Origin: Verrucomicrobiota bacterium
GTDB lineage: Bacteria > Verrucomicrobiota > Verrucomicrobiia > JAWXBN01
Length of the DNA stretch: 42,274 nt
NCBI GenBank assembly: GCA_034440155.1
Contig: JAWXBN010000008.1
Span: 1 to 42,274 of the forward strand
Direction: 5' to 3'
The notes under the pieces are model-generated. The model did no database searches, had not been told where the DNA came from, and worked only from the letters and a program-made list of their open reading frames with translations. This document shows positions 6,192 to 14,144 of this stretch, one piece after another; position 1 is the stretch's first letter, and the number at the start of each line of letters is the position of its first letter. The position numbers and the translations under genes were made by a program.

Positions 6192-9143
6192 ATGAATGAA
6201 TCGATTCTTTTCCACCATTCCCGCGTCCGTGAGCTAGAAGCCTTTAAAGCCGTAGAATCTGACGACACGATGCCGCTTCATATTTATCCGGCATTTATTG
6301 GTTCACGCATCCTTTCCTTCGGGCTGGATGCGACAGGCATGCAAGGGCTGGATGCGCGCCAGGCGGAGTATCCCCTTTTCCAATCACAATACGGAGATTC
6401 CAATAACTACGACGACCTCTACGTATTCCATACCGCGGTGAAGTCCAATCATGCGATCCACAGGAAAAATGACTATGTCCGGATGCCGCTAGGGTGGATT
6501 GATTATTCCCTGACGATGGACGGAAAAGAATATTCCCCCGAGCAAATTGCTCAGGAGGCTAAAAACTGGAGGCGCACCTTTGATCTGGCCAAGGTACTCT
6601 GCACGACAGAATACGACTTGAACGGGGTTTGGGTGTCCATTGAGAGTTATTGTACCCGGGAAACTATTATGCCTCGGTTTAACTTTGCACTCGTCGCCCT
6701 CGACGGAAAAAGTCATGAGGTCGAGATTGAAAGCCGGATTCATTTTACTCTGCGTGATGGGACTCCGATTTTCGAGGCCCTCCCAAAGGCCTGGAAACAG
6801 GGGAGCATAACAGGATTTTCCCTGACAGCGAGTAACTGTGAGAAATTTCAAGTCATGGAAGATTATCCGCTTACCTATGCGATTAAGGGAGGAAATCCCT
6901 TTCAATCAAACAATTTGCTCGGGGTAAAAAAGAAGTTAAGCGTCAAAAAAGAAGGAACCTCCACCGCTGCATTCGCCTTTTATTTTGGTTCCCACCAATC
7001 AAATAGTCACAATGATGAAAAAGCAGTAAATCTATTAACAAGCCTCGACCCTGTATCTAAACACGAAAATCTCATGAAGGATTATTGGATGACTCGTGCT
7101 GCCATTTCCACGGGGGATATTCGTCGTGACTGGCTTTATCATTATAATATCTATCTGGCTGATTTTGGCACCACGATGGAGTTCGGCGCACAATGTTCGG
7201 GTAATTTCGTCCCTTTCCATCTGGGAGACCGGGTATTCTGGGATTCCCACCATATTATCGACGGGATACTCCATGTCGGTGCGATAGACCATGCGCGGAA
7301 AAAGATTGATTGGCTAGAGAAAGCCCTTGTCGCCAATAAGGGGCGCCGCCCTTTTTACTGGATGGTCCACTATAATGGGAAGACTGAATCCAGTGACACG
7401 GGGTTCATGTCGATTTGTGCTCATGCGATGTCCGCCCAGCGTATTGCGCAATTTGCGCAGGATACAGCCTTAACCAAACGTTGTTTTGCTATAGTGGATG
7501 CCTGTGTCAAATTTGCCATCACCGAGAAATTTTTTGAGAAAACCCCGGAAGGGTGGATTCTTTCTACTGTATCAGCGACCGATGTGACTTTCTCTGATGA
7601 ATTTATGGAGAAGGCGAAAAATAATACATACACTTTCTGCTGGTTTTTAAGTGTCCTCGCCAAAGGTCACGAAATGGCCTCAACCGCCGGTAAACATAAC
7701 GCCGCTCATTGGAAACTGGCCAAAGAAATTACAGAAAATTATTATCTCGAACAAAACGAGAATGAATACCTCGATCAACGTGATGGAAAAACCGGGGAAA
7801 GACATGATTCATATCTCCCCGTCCTCTGTTATCCCACTGAGGGCCAGCACTGGGTGGAGAAACATAAATATCAATTTACGAGGATGTTACATGACCATTA
7901 TTGTAGTAATATGGCCTTTGTCGGATTCAAAATGCCATGGCCTATGCAGTGGGGTGCCGCCAGCGATTTCCGGGCAGGCATTCCTGACGCCGGCGAAGCC
8001 CGATTGAGGAATTCATTTGATTATTATGTCGGTCTCGGTCTTCCCTGCGAAGGTGAATCCGAAACCCTGACGGGCACTACCCAACCCTATCTTTCTGCCA
8101 GCGGGACCCTTTTAACCGCACAGAGTGAACAATTCTTTTACACAGACTTTTTCACCGGTGATATCAAACTTTTCACCTCCTTCGGGCGGAATCAAGAAAT
8201 CAAAAGTTCCTCATTTGAAAGGATTTATGGATCTGGAGGATTAGTGGCGAGCGGATGTTATTCCCCCACCGAAATCGAAGTTTCCATTCATTCAAAAAGT
8301 AATAAAGTGGTGAATGCAGAAATTTTGGTTCCTTATTTGATCCGACACCAAAATGTGGAGCTGATGGTGAATGGTAAAGCAGTCGCCCATGAAGCTCTCA
8401 AGGAGAAATTCTTCCCGTTCATCGACTCGGAAGATAAATGGCGGACATTCACCTTTGCAGGGAAAACTATTTCGATCCCGGCGCTGGCCTTGAAAAAGGG
8501 ATTAAATAAAATCACGCTGAAGGCGGCGCCTGCGAAAATTTTTAATCCGTCCAAAACGCTGGTTTATGACTTTAATTTCTTTGGGAAATCACTCGGCAAA
8601 TTGCTCGGGGGTGAAGATAAAGTCCATCTCGTTAATATTCGCCGGGATTTTGTGGAAATATTACCACAGGCTGACTTTGCGATATCGACGGATCCAACGT
8701 GGAATCCCCAGGGCCGTGAATATGAAGTTTTGGAGCAATTTGTCCAAGGCGGTGGGAAACTCGTCTTATTTTATGAGACAGCCCATAAATCAAATACGCT
8801 GAGCAAATTGCTGGGCCTTTCGCTGGATCATACTTGCGGACATCGATGGACACAGGAGCCTCTCAAGACAAAAATCCAGAAAACAAAGTATGCCGGGAAG
8901 GCCTTACCATCATCTGTGGAATTTTTGGATGAAGTCCGTTTGAAGGGTGAAGTAGCGGAGGATGTGGAGATTCTTTACACAACAACTGATGATGCGGTTT
9001 ATTGCACAAAACGCAAAGTCGGGGACGGGGAAGTCCTCTGGATTGCTTCAGGACAATCCTACCTCACCCACCGCGACTTTTTAAAATCAAAGGCCTGGCA
9101 GGAATGGTTCATCCAGATTTATCACTCACTTATTAAAGTGTAA
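6192..9143 (+). CDS. Large six-hairpin glycosidase-like protein with C-terminal GATase-like domain
   Basis: The product has 983 residues and no signal peptide, so it is probably cytoplasmic. The central part (about 300-660) looks like an (alpha/alpha)6 barrel. The segment GDRVFWDSHHIIDGILHVG near residue 345 resembles the substrate-binding FWD motif of GH65-type and related six-hairpin enzymes. YWMVHYNGKTESSDTG, FCWFLSVLAKGHEMAS and the stretch PWPMQWGAASDFRAGIPDAG follow. The N-terminal 280 residues are beta-rich, as in GH65 beta-sandwich domains. The last 160 residues (ADFAISTDPTWNPQ, YEVLEQFVQGGGKLVLFYET) resemble a glutamine-amidotransferase-like fold without its Cys nucleophile. I cannot assign the family or catalytic residues. 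Five GCAAWTTGC-type motifs lie in this gene, three read as Gln-Ile/Phe-Ala or Lys-Leu-Leu. A lipoprotein gene follows 97 bases downstream. Confidence 0.6.
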   Translation: MNESILFHHSRVRELEAFKAVESDDTMPLHIYPAFIGSRILSFGLDATGMQGLDARQAEYPLFQSQYGDSNNYDDLYVFHTAVKSNHAIHRKNDYVRMPLGWIDYSLTMDGKEYSPEQIAQEAKNWRRTFDLAKVLCTTEYDLNGVWVSIESYCTRETIMPRFNFALVALDGKSHEVEIESRIHFTLRDGTPIFEALPKAWKQGSITGFSLTASNCEKFQVMEDYPLTYAIKGGNPFQSNNLLGVKKKLSVKKEGTSTAAFAFYFGSHQSNSHNDEKAVNLLTSLDPVSKHENLMKDYWMTRAAISTGDIRRDWLYHYNIYLADFGTTMEFGAQCSGNFVPFHLGDRVFWDSHHIIDGILHVGAIDHARKKIDWLEKALVANKGRRPFYWMVHYNGKTESSDTGFMSICAHAMSAQRIAQFAQDTALTKRCFAIVDACVKFAITEKFFEKTPEGWILSTVSATDVTFSDEFMEKAKNNTYTFCWFLSVLAKGHEMASTAGKHNAAHWKLAKEITENYYLEQNENEYLDQRDGKTGERHDSYLPVLCYPTEGQHWVEKHKYQFTRMLHDHYCSNMAFVGFKMPWPMQWGAASDFRAGIPDAGEARLRNSFDYYVGLGLPCEGESETLTGTTQPYLSASGTLLTAQSEQFFYTDFFTGDIKLFTSFGRNQEIKSSSFERIYGSGGLVASGCYSPTEIEVSIHSKSNKVVNAEILVPYLIRHQNVELMVNGKAVAHEALKEKFFPFIDSEDKWRTFTFAGKTISIPALALKKGLNKITLKAAPAKIFNPSKTLVYDFNFFGKSLGKLLGGEDKVHLVNIRRDFVEILPQADFAISTDPTWNPQGREYEVLEQFVQGGGKLVLFYETAHKSNTLSKLLGLSLDHTCGHRWTQEPLKTKIQKTKYAGKALPSSVEFLDEVRLKGEVAEDVEILYTTTDDAVYCTKRKVGDGEVLWIASGQSYLTHRDFLKSKAWQEWFIQIYHSLIKV

Positions 9144-9240
9144 TGATATAATAATTTAGTGGGTTATTACCCGATATCATGTCTAATGAAAATTTTCGAT
9201 AAAACATCGACGTAAAAATCAACTAAGGTAACCTTCATCT

Positions 9241-11727
9241 ATGTTAAAAATCCGTATTTTGTCCGTGACATTTATTTGCCTATTATTGGCCGTGAGTTGT
9301 TCGAAAAAACAAGAGGATCAGGTAGAAGTTCCAGTCGCCTCTAAAAAAACGCCTCTCTTTTCCCAAGATCAAATCAAAGTAACCATTCCTGCTGGTTACC
9401 GTCTTGTGACTGTAGTCGTCGATGATGAGAGTGGGGTACGTGCGCGCAATTTGCTCTCGATGCAGCCTGTCGAGAAATTTGGTGGCACACCCGACTCTGG
9501 ACAGCCCCAGACATTAACGGTTTCGTGGGATGGAAAAGATGATGATGGAAAACCGGTCCCGGCAGGAATGTATCGTGTGCGTGGCCTCACCCTCGAGGGA
9601 TTAGATGCACTTTACGAATATAGCTTTTACAATCCTGGCACTCCTGCCTGGCACATGTATCCGAATAGTGCTTGGGGTTCAAACCACGGGGATGGAGTCG
9701 GGATCGCCGCTATCTCGGATTCTGCTTCGACGAATTTAGCGGCGGTCGTGTCATTTTCCGCTTCGGAAGGGACTGATTATGCGATTGCCATCGGCAAAGA
9801 CGGAAAAAAGAAATGGGGACTCTATCAGGCGTGGGGAGCTTCCTGGGCTGTGGCGGTGGACAATGATGTCCTCTATCTGGCGGCACAGAATGGCTTGCGC
9901 AGGATGTCTGCGGCTGATGGGAAAGTCATCGGTTGGAAACGCCCCGCGGGTACCATTCCCGAAATCAAGGCGCCGGGCATCATTTATTCCGTCGCGGTCG
10001 GCCCTAACGAAGGAGCTTTTTCGATTACCCCCGATGCCAAACAAAAAACGGCGGACATTTGGTTTTTTGACAAGGAAATGGGCAAAACTAATGCCGTGGC
10101 TGTTTTAGATAAACCCATGCATTTGGCCTATTCAAACGATGGCACCCTTTATGGAACGGATAAAGAATTCACCAAACTCGTCACGATCGATAAATCAGGA
10201 ACCCAGACGCCCGTGACGTTGGCTGGTCTCGAAAAGCCGGGTCCTCTGGCTTTCGATAAGGAAGGGAATCTCTATATTCTCGATAGTGGTGCAGATTATC
10301 AAATCAAGGTTTATTCCCCCGCTAAAGATCTCATCCGCACCATCGGTGTCAAAGGCGGCGCTAAAAAGGGAGTCCAGTATGACGAGAATGGTTTCTTTAA
10401 GCTCTTGGCCCTTTCCGTGGATAACCAAGGCAATATCTGGACCAGCGAAGGCGCGCACCCCCGCCGTCAAGCCCTCTGGGACAAGGACGGTAAACTCCAG
10501 AAACAATTTGTCGGAAGCACTTACTACGGTGGATGGAATACCGCGCTCCATAACCAAGATCCCAAACGGGCATTTGTGTGGAATGCCGAACTGGAAGTCG
10601 ATCCTTCCCAGACGCAGTCCTATAAGATAAAGAAATTCGTCACGAGCAATAAGAAAGAAGGCAGCAAGCTCAATACGGAATTAGGAGGGGTCGGCGTGTG
10701 GTTCCACCGAAATGAATTTTTCCGTAGTGATGCCTCCGGCCAACCACATGACTATATGCTTTATACACAATGCGCTTACCCGATTATTTTCCTGGCAAAA
10801 AACGGGGATTACCGTCCGGTGGCGGCGATGTGGACGAAGGTGGGGGCTTGGCCTCAAGTGACCCCTTGGAGCCGGCCAGCGGATCCGGAAGGAACGGTGT
10901 ATGTCTGGAGTGACTTGAATGAGGACGAAGACATCCAGGAAAATGAGGTCGTGGTTATTGAAGGCTCGAAAGGGCGGGGTATTCCCGGGTGGATGTTCCC
11001 GATGAGTGCCTCCTTTGATTTTTATAATGGGGGGTTTGCGATTAAACCCACACGGTTCCTGCCCAGCGGAGCACCCGTGTATGAAAAGACCACGATCACC
11101 AAACAGGAGTTCAAAGGCCACGATAAAGTCATCGACACCTTGACAAACGATCCGAATAACCGCCCAAAACCGGATCAATTTTATATCCGTATCGGAGACC
11201 ATCTTTATTCAGGGTACGGCGACTGGCCCACCTACTTTACAGGCAAACATGTCTGGACTGACATGAAAGGTAATGTCGTCGCCACACGCAAAATCTTCGG
11301 CGGAGCAGTCCACGGCTCCATGGCCATAGGTCCTGTGCCCCAAGGTGAAATGACGGGTGAACTTTTTATTGCCGGTGCAGCCAAGGTCAATGACGAGGTG
11401 GGTGCCGTCATGGCGATCCACGGGAATTATGGACAGGTTTATTTCCTCACAGAAGACGGGATATTCATTTCCAGTATGTTTAAAGATACCCGTGATAATC
11501 CTGAAGGTTGGGGCGCGGAAGCCGAACGGGGTAAGTCATGGAAAAATATCAGTATGTACCAGGAATCTTTCTGTGGGTGGTTCGGCAAACAGGATGACAA
11601 TAAATTCCGTTATACATTTGGCCACACCTCAGGTAACGTCGTGGAAATCACCGGGCTGGATAAAATCAAACGTTTTAATACAGGCTGGGTCGAGATCAAA
11701 GCCCCTGCCGACGCACCGGCAAAATAA
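9241..11727 (+). CDS. Beta-propeller lipoprotein with FlgD-like Ig domain
   Basis: The product has 828 residues. The N-terminus is a lipoprotein signal peptide with lipobox LAVSC and the lipidated Cys at residue 20; Ser follows at +2. Residues about 45-125 look like a FlgD-type Ig fold: VTIPAGYRLVTVVVDDESG, then TVSWDGKDDDGKPVPAGMYRVRG. The middle carries NHL/SMP-type beta-propeller strands, for example GPLAFDKEGNLYILDSG, LALSVDNQGNIWTSEGAH and HLAYSNDGTLYGTD. The C-terminal third has no recognised domain. It is probably an envelope-anchored binding or sensing protein. It sits 97 bases after the glycosidase-like gene in the same direction, so a shared carbohydrate role is plausible but inferred. 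A terminator-like hairpin follows at 11735. Confidence 0.7.
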   Translation: MLKIRILSVTFICLLLAVSCSKKQEDQVEVPVASKKTPLFSQDQIKVTIPAGYRLVTVVVDDESGVRARNLLSMQPVEKFGGTPDSGQPQTLTVSWDGKDDDGKPVPAGMYRVRGLTLEGLDALYEYSFYNPGTPAWHMYPNSAWGSNHGDGVGIAAISDSASTNLAAVVSFSASEGTDYAIAIGKDGKKKWGLYQAWGASWAVAVDNDVLYLAAQNGLRRMSAADGKVIGWKRPAGTIPEIKAPGIIYSVAVGPNEGAFSITPDAKQKTADIWFFDKEMGKTNAVAVLDKPMHLAYSNDGTLYGTDKEFTKLVTIDKSGTQTPVTLAGLEKPGPLAFDKEGNLYILDSGADYQIKVYSPAKDLIRTIGVKGGAKKGVQYDENGFFKLLALSVDNQGNIWTSEGAHPRRQALWDKDGKLQKQFVGSTYYGGWNTALHNQDPKRAFVWNAELEVDPSQTQSYKIKKFVTSNKKEGSKLNTELGGVGVWFHRNEFFRSDASGQPHDYMLYTQCAYPIIFLAKNGDYRPVAAMWTKVGAWPQVTPWSRPADPEGTVYVWSDLNEDEDIQENEVVVIEGSKGRGIPGWMFPMSASFDFYNGGFAIKPTRFLPSGAPVYEKTTITKQEFKGHDKVIDTLTNDPNNRPKPDQFYIRIGDHLYSGYGDWPTYFTGKHVWTDMKGNVVATRKIFGGAVHGSMAIGPVPQGEMTGELFIAGAAKVNDEVGAVMAIHGNYGQVYFLTEDGIFISSMFKDTRDNPEGWGAEAERGKSWKNISMYQESFCGWFGKQDDNKFRYTFGHTSGNVVEITGLDKIKRFNTGWVEIKAPADAPAK

Positions 11728-11734
11728 TCAACGA

Positions 11735-11765
11735 CCACCGTCTGGAAAGACGGTGGATTGGTTTT
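11735..11765 (+). terminator. Rho-independent terminator after the lipoprotein gene
   Basis: The stem CCACCGTC (11735-11742) pairs perfectly with GACGGTGG (11749-11756) around a 6-base loop, followed by ATTGGTTTT. It starts 8 bases after the stop codon of the 828-aa lipoprotein gene. Confidence 0.75.
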
Positions 11766-11850
11766 ACTCCGCCTGAAAGCTGATTATCGTACTCATTTTA
11801 AAGGGGCAAGGGTCGGGAAAGCTCCACTTAATGTGAATAACTTTGTGAAT

Positions 11851-11880
11851 ATCCCGTTAAAAAGTCGGAGCAACTTGCTC
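11851..11880 (+). promoter_or_regulatory. Palindrome GAGCAACTTGCTC in the dnaB leader
   Basis: The blocks ATCCCGTT (11851-11858) and TCGGAGCAACTTGCTC (11865-11880) repeat the arrangement upstream of the 983-aa gene, with central C instead of T. The palindrome ends 34 bases before the dnaB ATG, against 35 bases in the other leader. Function unknown. Confidence 0.35.
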
Positions 11881-11914
11881 TTGAGGTCAGGGGTGTGAAA
11901 CTTATGATTTGAGG

Positions 11915-13378
11915 ATGGCCCAGCAAAGTGTACTCAAACCTGACTTTAATAAAACCGCTCACCCGCAAAATCCTGTCGTCCAGCTCGACCGCCTCCCGCC
12001 CCATGCCATCGATGCGGAGAAATGTATCTTAGGCAGTATTTTCCTTAATCCCCGTGACTCCGTGAGCCTCTGCCAGGAACGCCATATCACACAGGATTAT
12101 TTTTATGATTCAAAGAACCAGTTGATTTTCCAAACCGTCTCCGACATGACCACACTGGACCGTTCCCCCGAGTCCGTGGATCTCGTCACTGTCACCCAAA
12201 AGCTCCACGACCGTGGCCAGCTCGATCAAGCCGGGGGGAGCACTTACCTGACAGAAGTCGCTACCTCGGTCGCCACGGCGGCGAACCTCATTTTTTATCT
12301 CGATATCCTCCGGGAAAAATATCTTTTACGCCAGATTATCATCAAGGGAACAAGCCTCGTCCAAGAAGCCTACGGGTTACCCGAGGAAGTGGAGAATTTC
12401 GTCGATAAGGCGGAGCGTGAGATTCTGCAAATCCGTCAGGATTCACTCAAAGGTAATACCGTAGCCATCCGAGACGCGGTCAATAAAGCCATGATCCAGA
12501 TCGAGGCGATTTTTGCGGATAAAAAGCCGGTCACCGGCCTGGAAACCGGATTTTATGAAATCGATAAACTCACCGCTGGGCTCCATCCGGGCAACCTCGT
12601 TATTGTCGCCGCCCGTCCCGGTATGGGAAAAACCGCATTTGCGCTGAATATTGCTGAACATGCCGCGGTTAATCTCAAACAAGGCGTCGCCATCTTCAGC
12701 CTCGAAATGTCCACTGAGGAACTCGTGAAACGTTTTATCTGTTCACGATCCCGGATCAATTTGCGCGATGTACAAACCGGATTCCTCGATCAAGGCAGGG
12801 GTGATTTCCAACGGTTAACCATGGCCGCTTCAGAATTCTCCGCTTCCCCGATTTTTATCGATGACTCAGGTGGAATGAAAATCGGCCAGCTCATGGCGAT
12901 CGCACGCCGGCTCAAGCAGCGCCAAGACATTAAACTCGTGATCGTCGATTATCTCCAGCTTCTCACGAGTGAATCCAAACAAGCCCGGGACAGCCGTCAA
13001 AATGAAGTCTCGGAAATTTCCCGTGGACTGAAAGCCTTAGCGAAGGAACTTAACGTGCCCGTCATCGCCCTCTCGCAGCTTAACCGTAATGCTGAAAAAA
13101 GTGACAGTAATCGTCCGAAACTCTCCGACCTGCGCGAGTCGGGCTCCATCGAGCAGGATGCCGACGTCGTCATGCTCCTCCTGCGCAAAGAATATTATGC
13201 TGAAAATGAAGAGGACCGTGAGAAACTCCGTAACCTCGCCCAAGTCATCATCGCTAAACAACGTAACGGCCCCACCGGCGACATCGACCTCGTCTTCATG
13301 AATCAATTCACCCGCTTTGAAAACTCTACGCACAAAGTGCACGACGAAGAAGACGAGTCAGAGCAATATGGCGAGTAA
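11915..13378 (+). CDS. dnaB: Replicative DNA helicase DnaB
   Basis: The 487-residue product matches DnaB throughout. The N-terminal domain contains LPPHAIDAEKCILGSIFLNP and the RecA-like domain begins near residue 200. Walker A is ARPGMGKTAFALN (near 232), followed by SLEMSTEEL. Walker B is LVIVDYLQLL. The signature AKELNVPVIALSQLNRN and DLRESGSIEQDADVV complete the ATPase core. It forms the hexamer that unwinds DNA at the replication fork. I chose the ATG at 11915; an in-frame TTG at 11909 would add two residues, and the TTGAGG just before the ATG is too close to be a good binding site. It lies about 24 kb from dnaA on the opposite strand. The first gene downstream is a surface protein after a long repeat-bearing gap. 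Confidence 0.95.
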   Translation: MAQQSVLKPDFNKTAHPQNPVVQLDRLPPHAIDAEKCILGSIFLNPRDSVSLCQERHITQDYFYDSKNQLIFQTVSDMTTLDRSPESVDLVTVTQKLHDRGQLDQAGGSTYLTEVATSVATAANLIFYLDILREKYLLRQIIIKGTSLVQEAYGLPEEVENFVDKAEREILQIRQDSLKGNTVAIRDAVNKAMIQIEAIFADKKPVTGLETGFYEIDKLTAGLHPGNLVIVAARPGMGKTAFALNIAEHAAVNLKQGVAIFSLEMSTEELVKRFICSRSRINLRDVQTGFLDQGRGDFQRLTMAASEFSASPIFIDDSGGMKIGQLMAIARRLKQRQDIKLVIVDYLQLLTSESKQARDSRQNEVSEISRGLKALAKELNVPVIALSQLNRNAEKSDSNRPKLSDLRESGSIEQDADVVMLLLRKEYYAENEEDREKLRNLAQVIIAKQRNGPTGDIDLVFMNQFTRFENSTHKVHDEEDESEQYGE

Positions 13379-13548
13379 ATCCTAGAGTCGCGTTTATGAT
13401 TTTGTCATAACCCGCATATATTTTTCGATTGTATCTCCCGCTACAATTCTACCCACTCGAAAACACGATGCTCCTGGATTTTAGTGATTAGGGTCGTAAG
13501 GAAATTGGTTGTTTTCAAGTATGAGACTGTATTTTTCTCCGCTGTCCT

Positions 13549-13761
13549 GACTTTGTCGGGCAAGTGAGCCCTGCTTGTGGAGGGGCAGAGTTTCACACGT
13601 ACATACGGCATTTGGCAACCGGGCCGGTCGCCCTACACAAAATGAGTTTGGACAAACCGTCTCCATGATCTTTCGTGCCTTTCATGTTCTTCGTGGTGCA
13701 ATTTGCTCATGGTGGATGAAAAAAAGAAAAGTCAGTTCGCAGGTTGCCTGCGGCAATTTGC
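13549..13761 (+). repeat. Dispersed intergenic repeat, copy A
   Basis: This copy shares several blocks with 24409-24632. The best block is 46 bases, 13606-13651 against 24471-24516, with a single mismatch. It contains the hairpin GGCAACC-GGGCC-GGTCGCC. A second shared block is 13689-13706 against 24552-24569 (CTTCGTGGTGCAAT then TTGC or CTGC). Shared shorter words include CTGACTTTG at the left and AAGTCAGTTCG at the right. The part TTTCGTGCC-TTTCATGTT-CTTCGTGGT has a rough 9-base period. Both copies end with a GCAATTTGC motif followed by TC. Confidence 0.75.
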
Positions 13762-13837
13762 TCCCCTTGTATTTCACGAGGAGTGACCTGAATCCTGACA
13801 AGTACATACTTGTCTTTTTTCGATTTGGTTTATGACA

Positions 13838-13866
13838 AAAGTCTTAGGTGAATTTCCTAAGACTTT
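13838..13866. terminator. Perfect 11-bp hairpin, probable bidirectional terminator
   Basis: AAAGTCTTAGG (13838-13848) pairs perfectly with CCTAAGACTTT (13856-13866) around a 7-base loop. A T run continues after the stem on the plus strand, and on the minus strand the stem itself ends in a short T run. It probably separates dnaB-side transcription from the surface-protein promoter. Confidence 0.65.
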
Positions 13867-13980
13867 TTCATACACTTATCGAACCTTGCGTATTTTTCTC
13901 CGGTAAATGGCACGGGTGAATCCACGATTAAATCATTTCCATGAGATATGGTAGTCAATGATAAGTCGTTATAAGGAGTA

Positions 13981-14067
13981 ATGTTTAAAATAATATTGCC
14001 AAAAACTACCGCTTATCGATTTTTTACTACCGCTTATCGATATAATCTTTCCTTTTTAGGAGAGTGA
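13981..14067 (+). CDS. Possible 28-codon leader peptide with repeated TTAYR
   Basis: The ATG at 13981 is preceded by AAGGAG with only two bases between, a good match but tight spacing. The frame runs 28 codons to a TGA at 14065-14067. It spans two 16-bp direct repeats (14005-14020 and 14026-14041) placed 21 bases apart, so the peptide contains TTAYR twice, separated by Phe-Phe. A second GGAG (TTAGGAGAG) lies at its end, 80 bases before the large gene's ATG. It could equally be an operator region that happens to be open. Expression is unproven. Confidence 0.3.
   Translation: MFKIILPKTTAYRFFTTAYRYNLSFLGE
14005..14041 (+). promoter_or_regulatory. Tandem 16-bp direct repeat upstream of the large surface protein
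   Basis: ACTACCGCTTATCGAT occurs at 14005-14020 and again at 14026-14041, exactly 21 bases (two helical turns) apart. A partial copy ACCGCTTAT lies at 14117-14125 inside the hairpin CCGCT/AGCGG, just before the start codon. CTTATCGA also occurs at about 13875. Spacing by whole helical turns suggests a protein-binding array on one face of the DNA. Confidence 0.45.
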
Positions 14068-14144
14068 GTTATTTTTTACGTATAGCACTATAAATGAATA
14101 AGTTCGGTGTTTTTTCACCGCTTATTTTCTGAGCGGTCTTATGA

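Larger units (their letters stand above)
13379..13980. other. Intergenic region with dispersed repeat copy A and terminator
   Basis: No credible gene lies between dnaB and the small upstream frame at 13981. The region contains repeat copy A (13549-13761) with two GCAATTTGC motifs (13698-13706 and 13753-13761), then a bidirectional hairpin at 13838-13866. A plus-strand frame at 13575-13835 merely runs through the repeat and has no protein-like features. Confidence 0.6.

Noticed and set aside
13575-13835. Plus-strand 86-codon frame as a gene
   Set aside because: It reads through the dispersed repeat; copy B is not open in a corresponding way.
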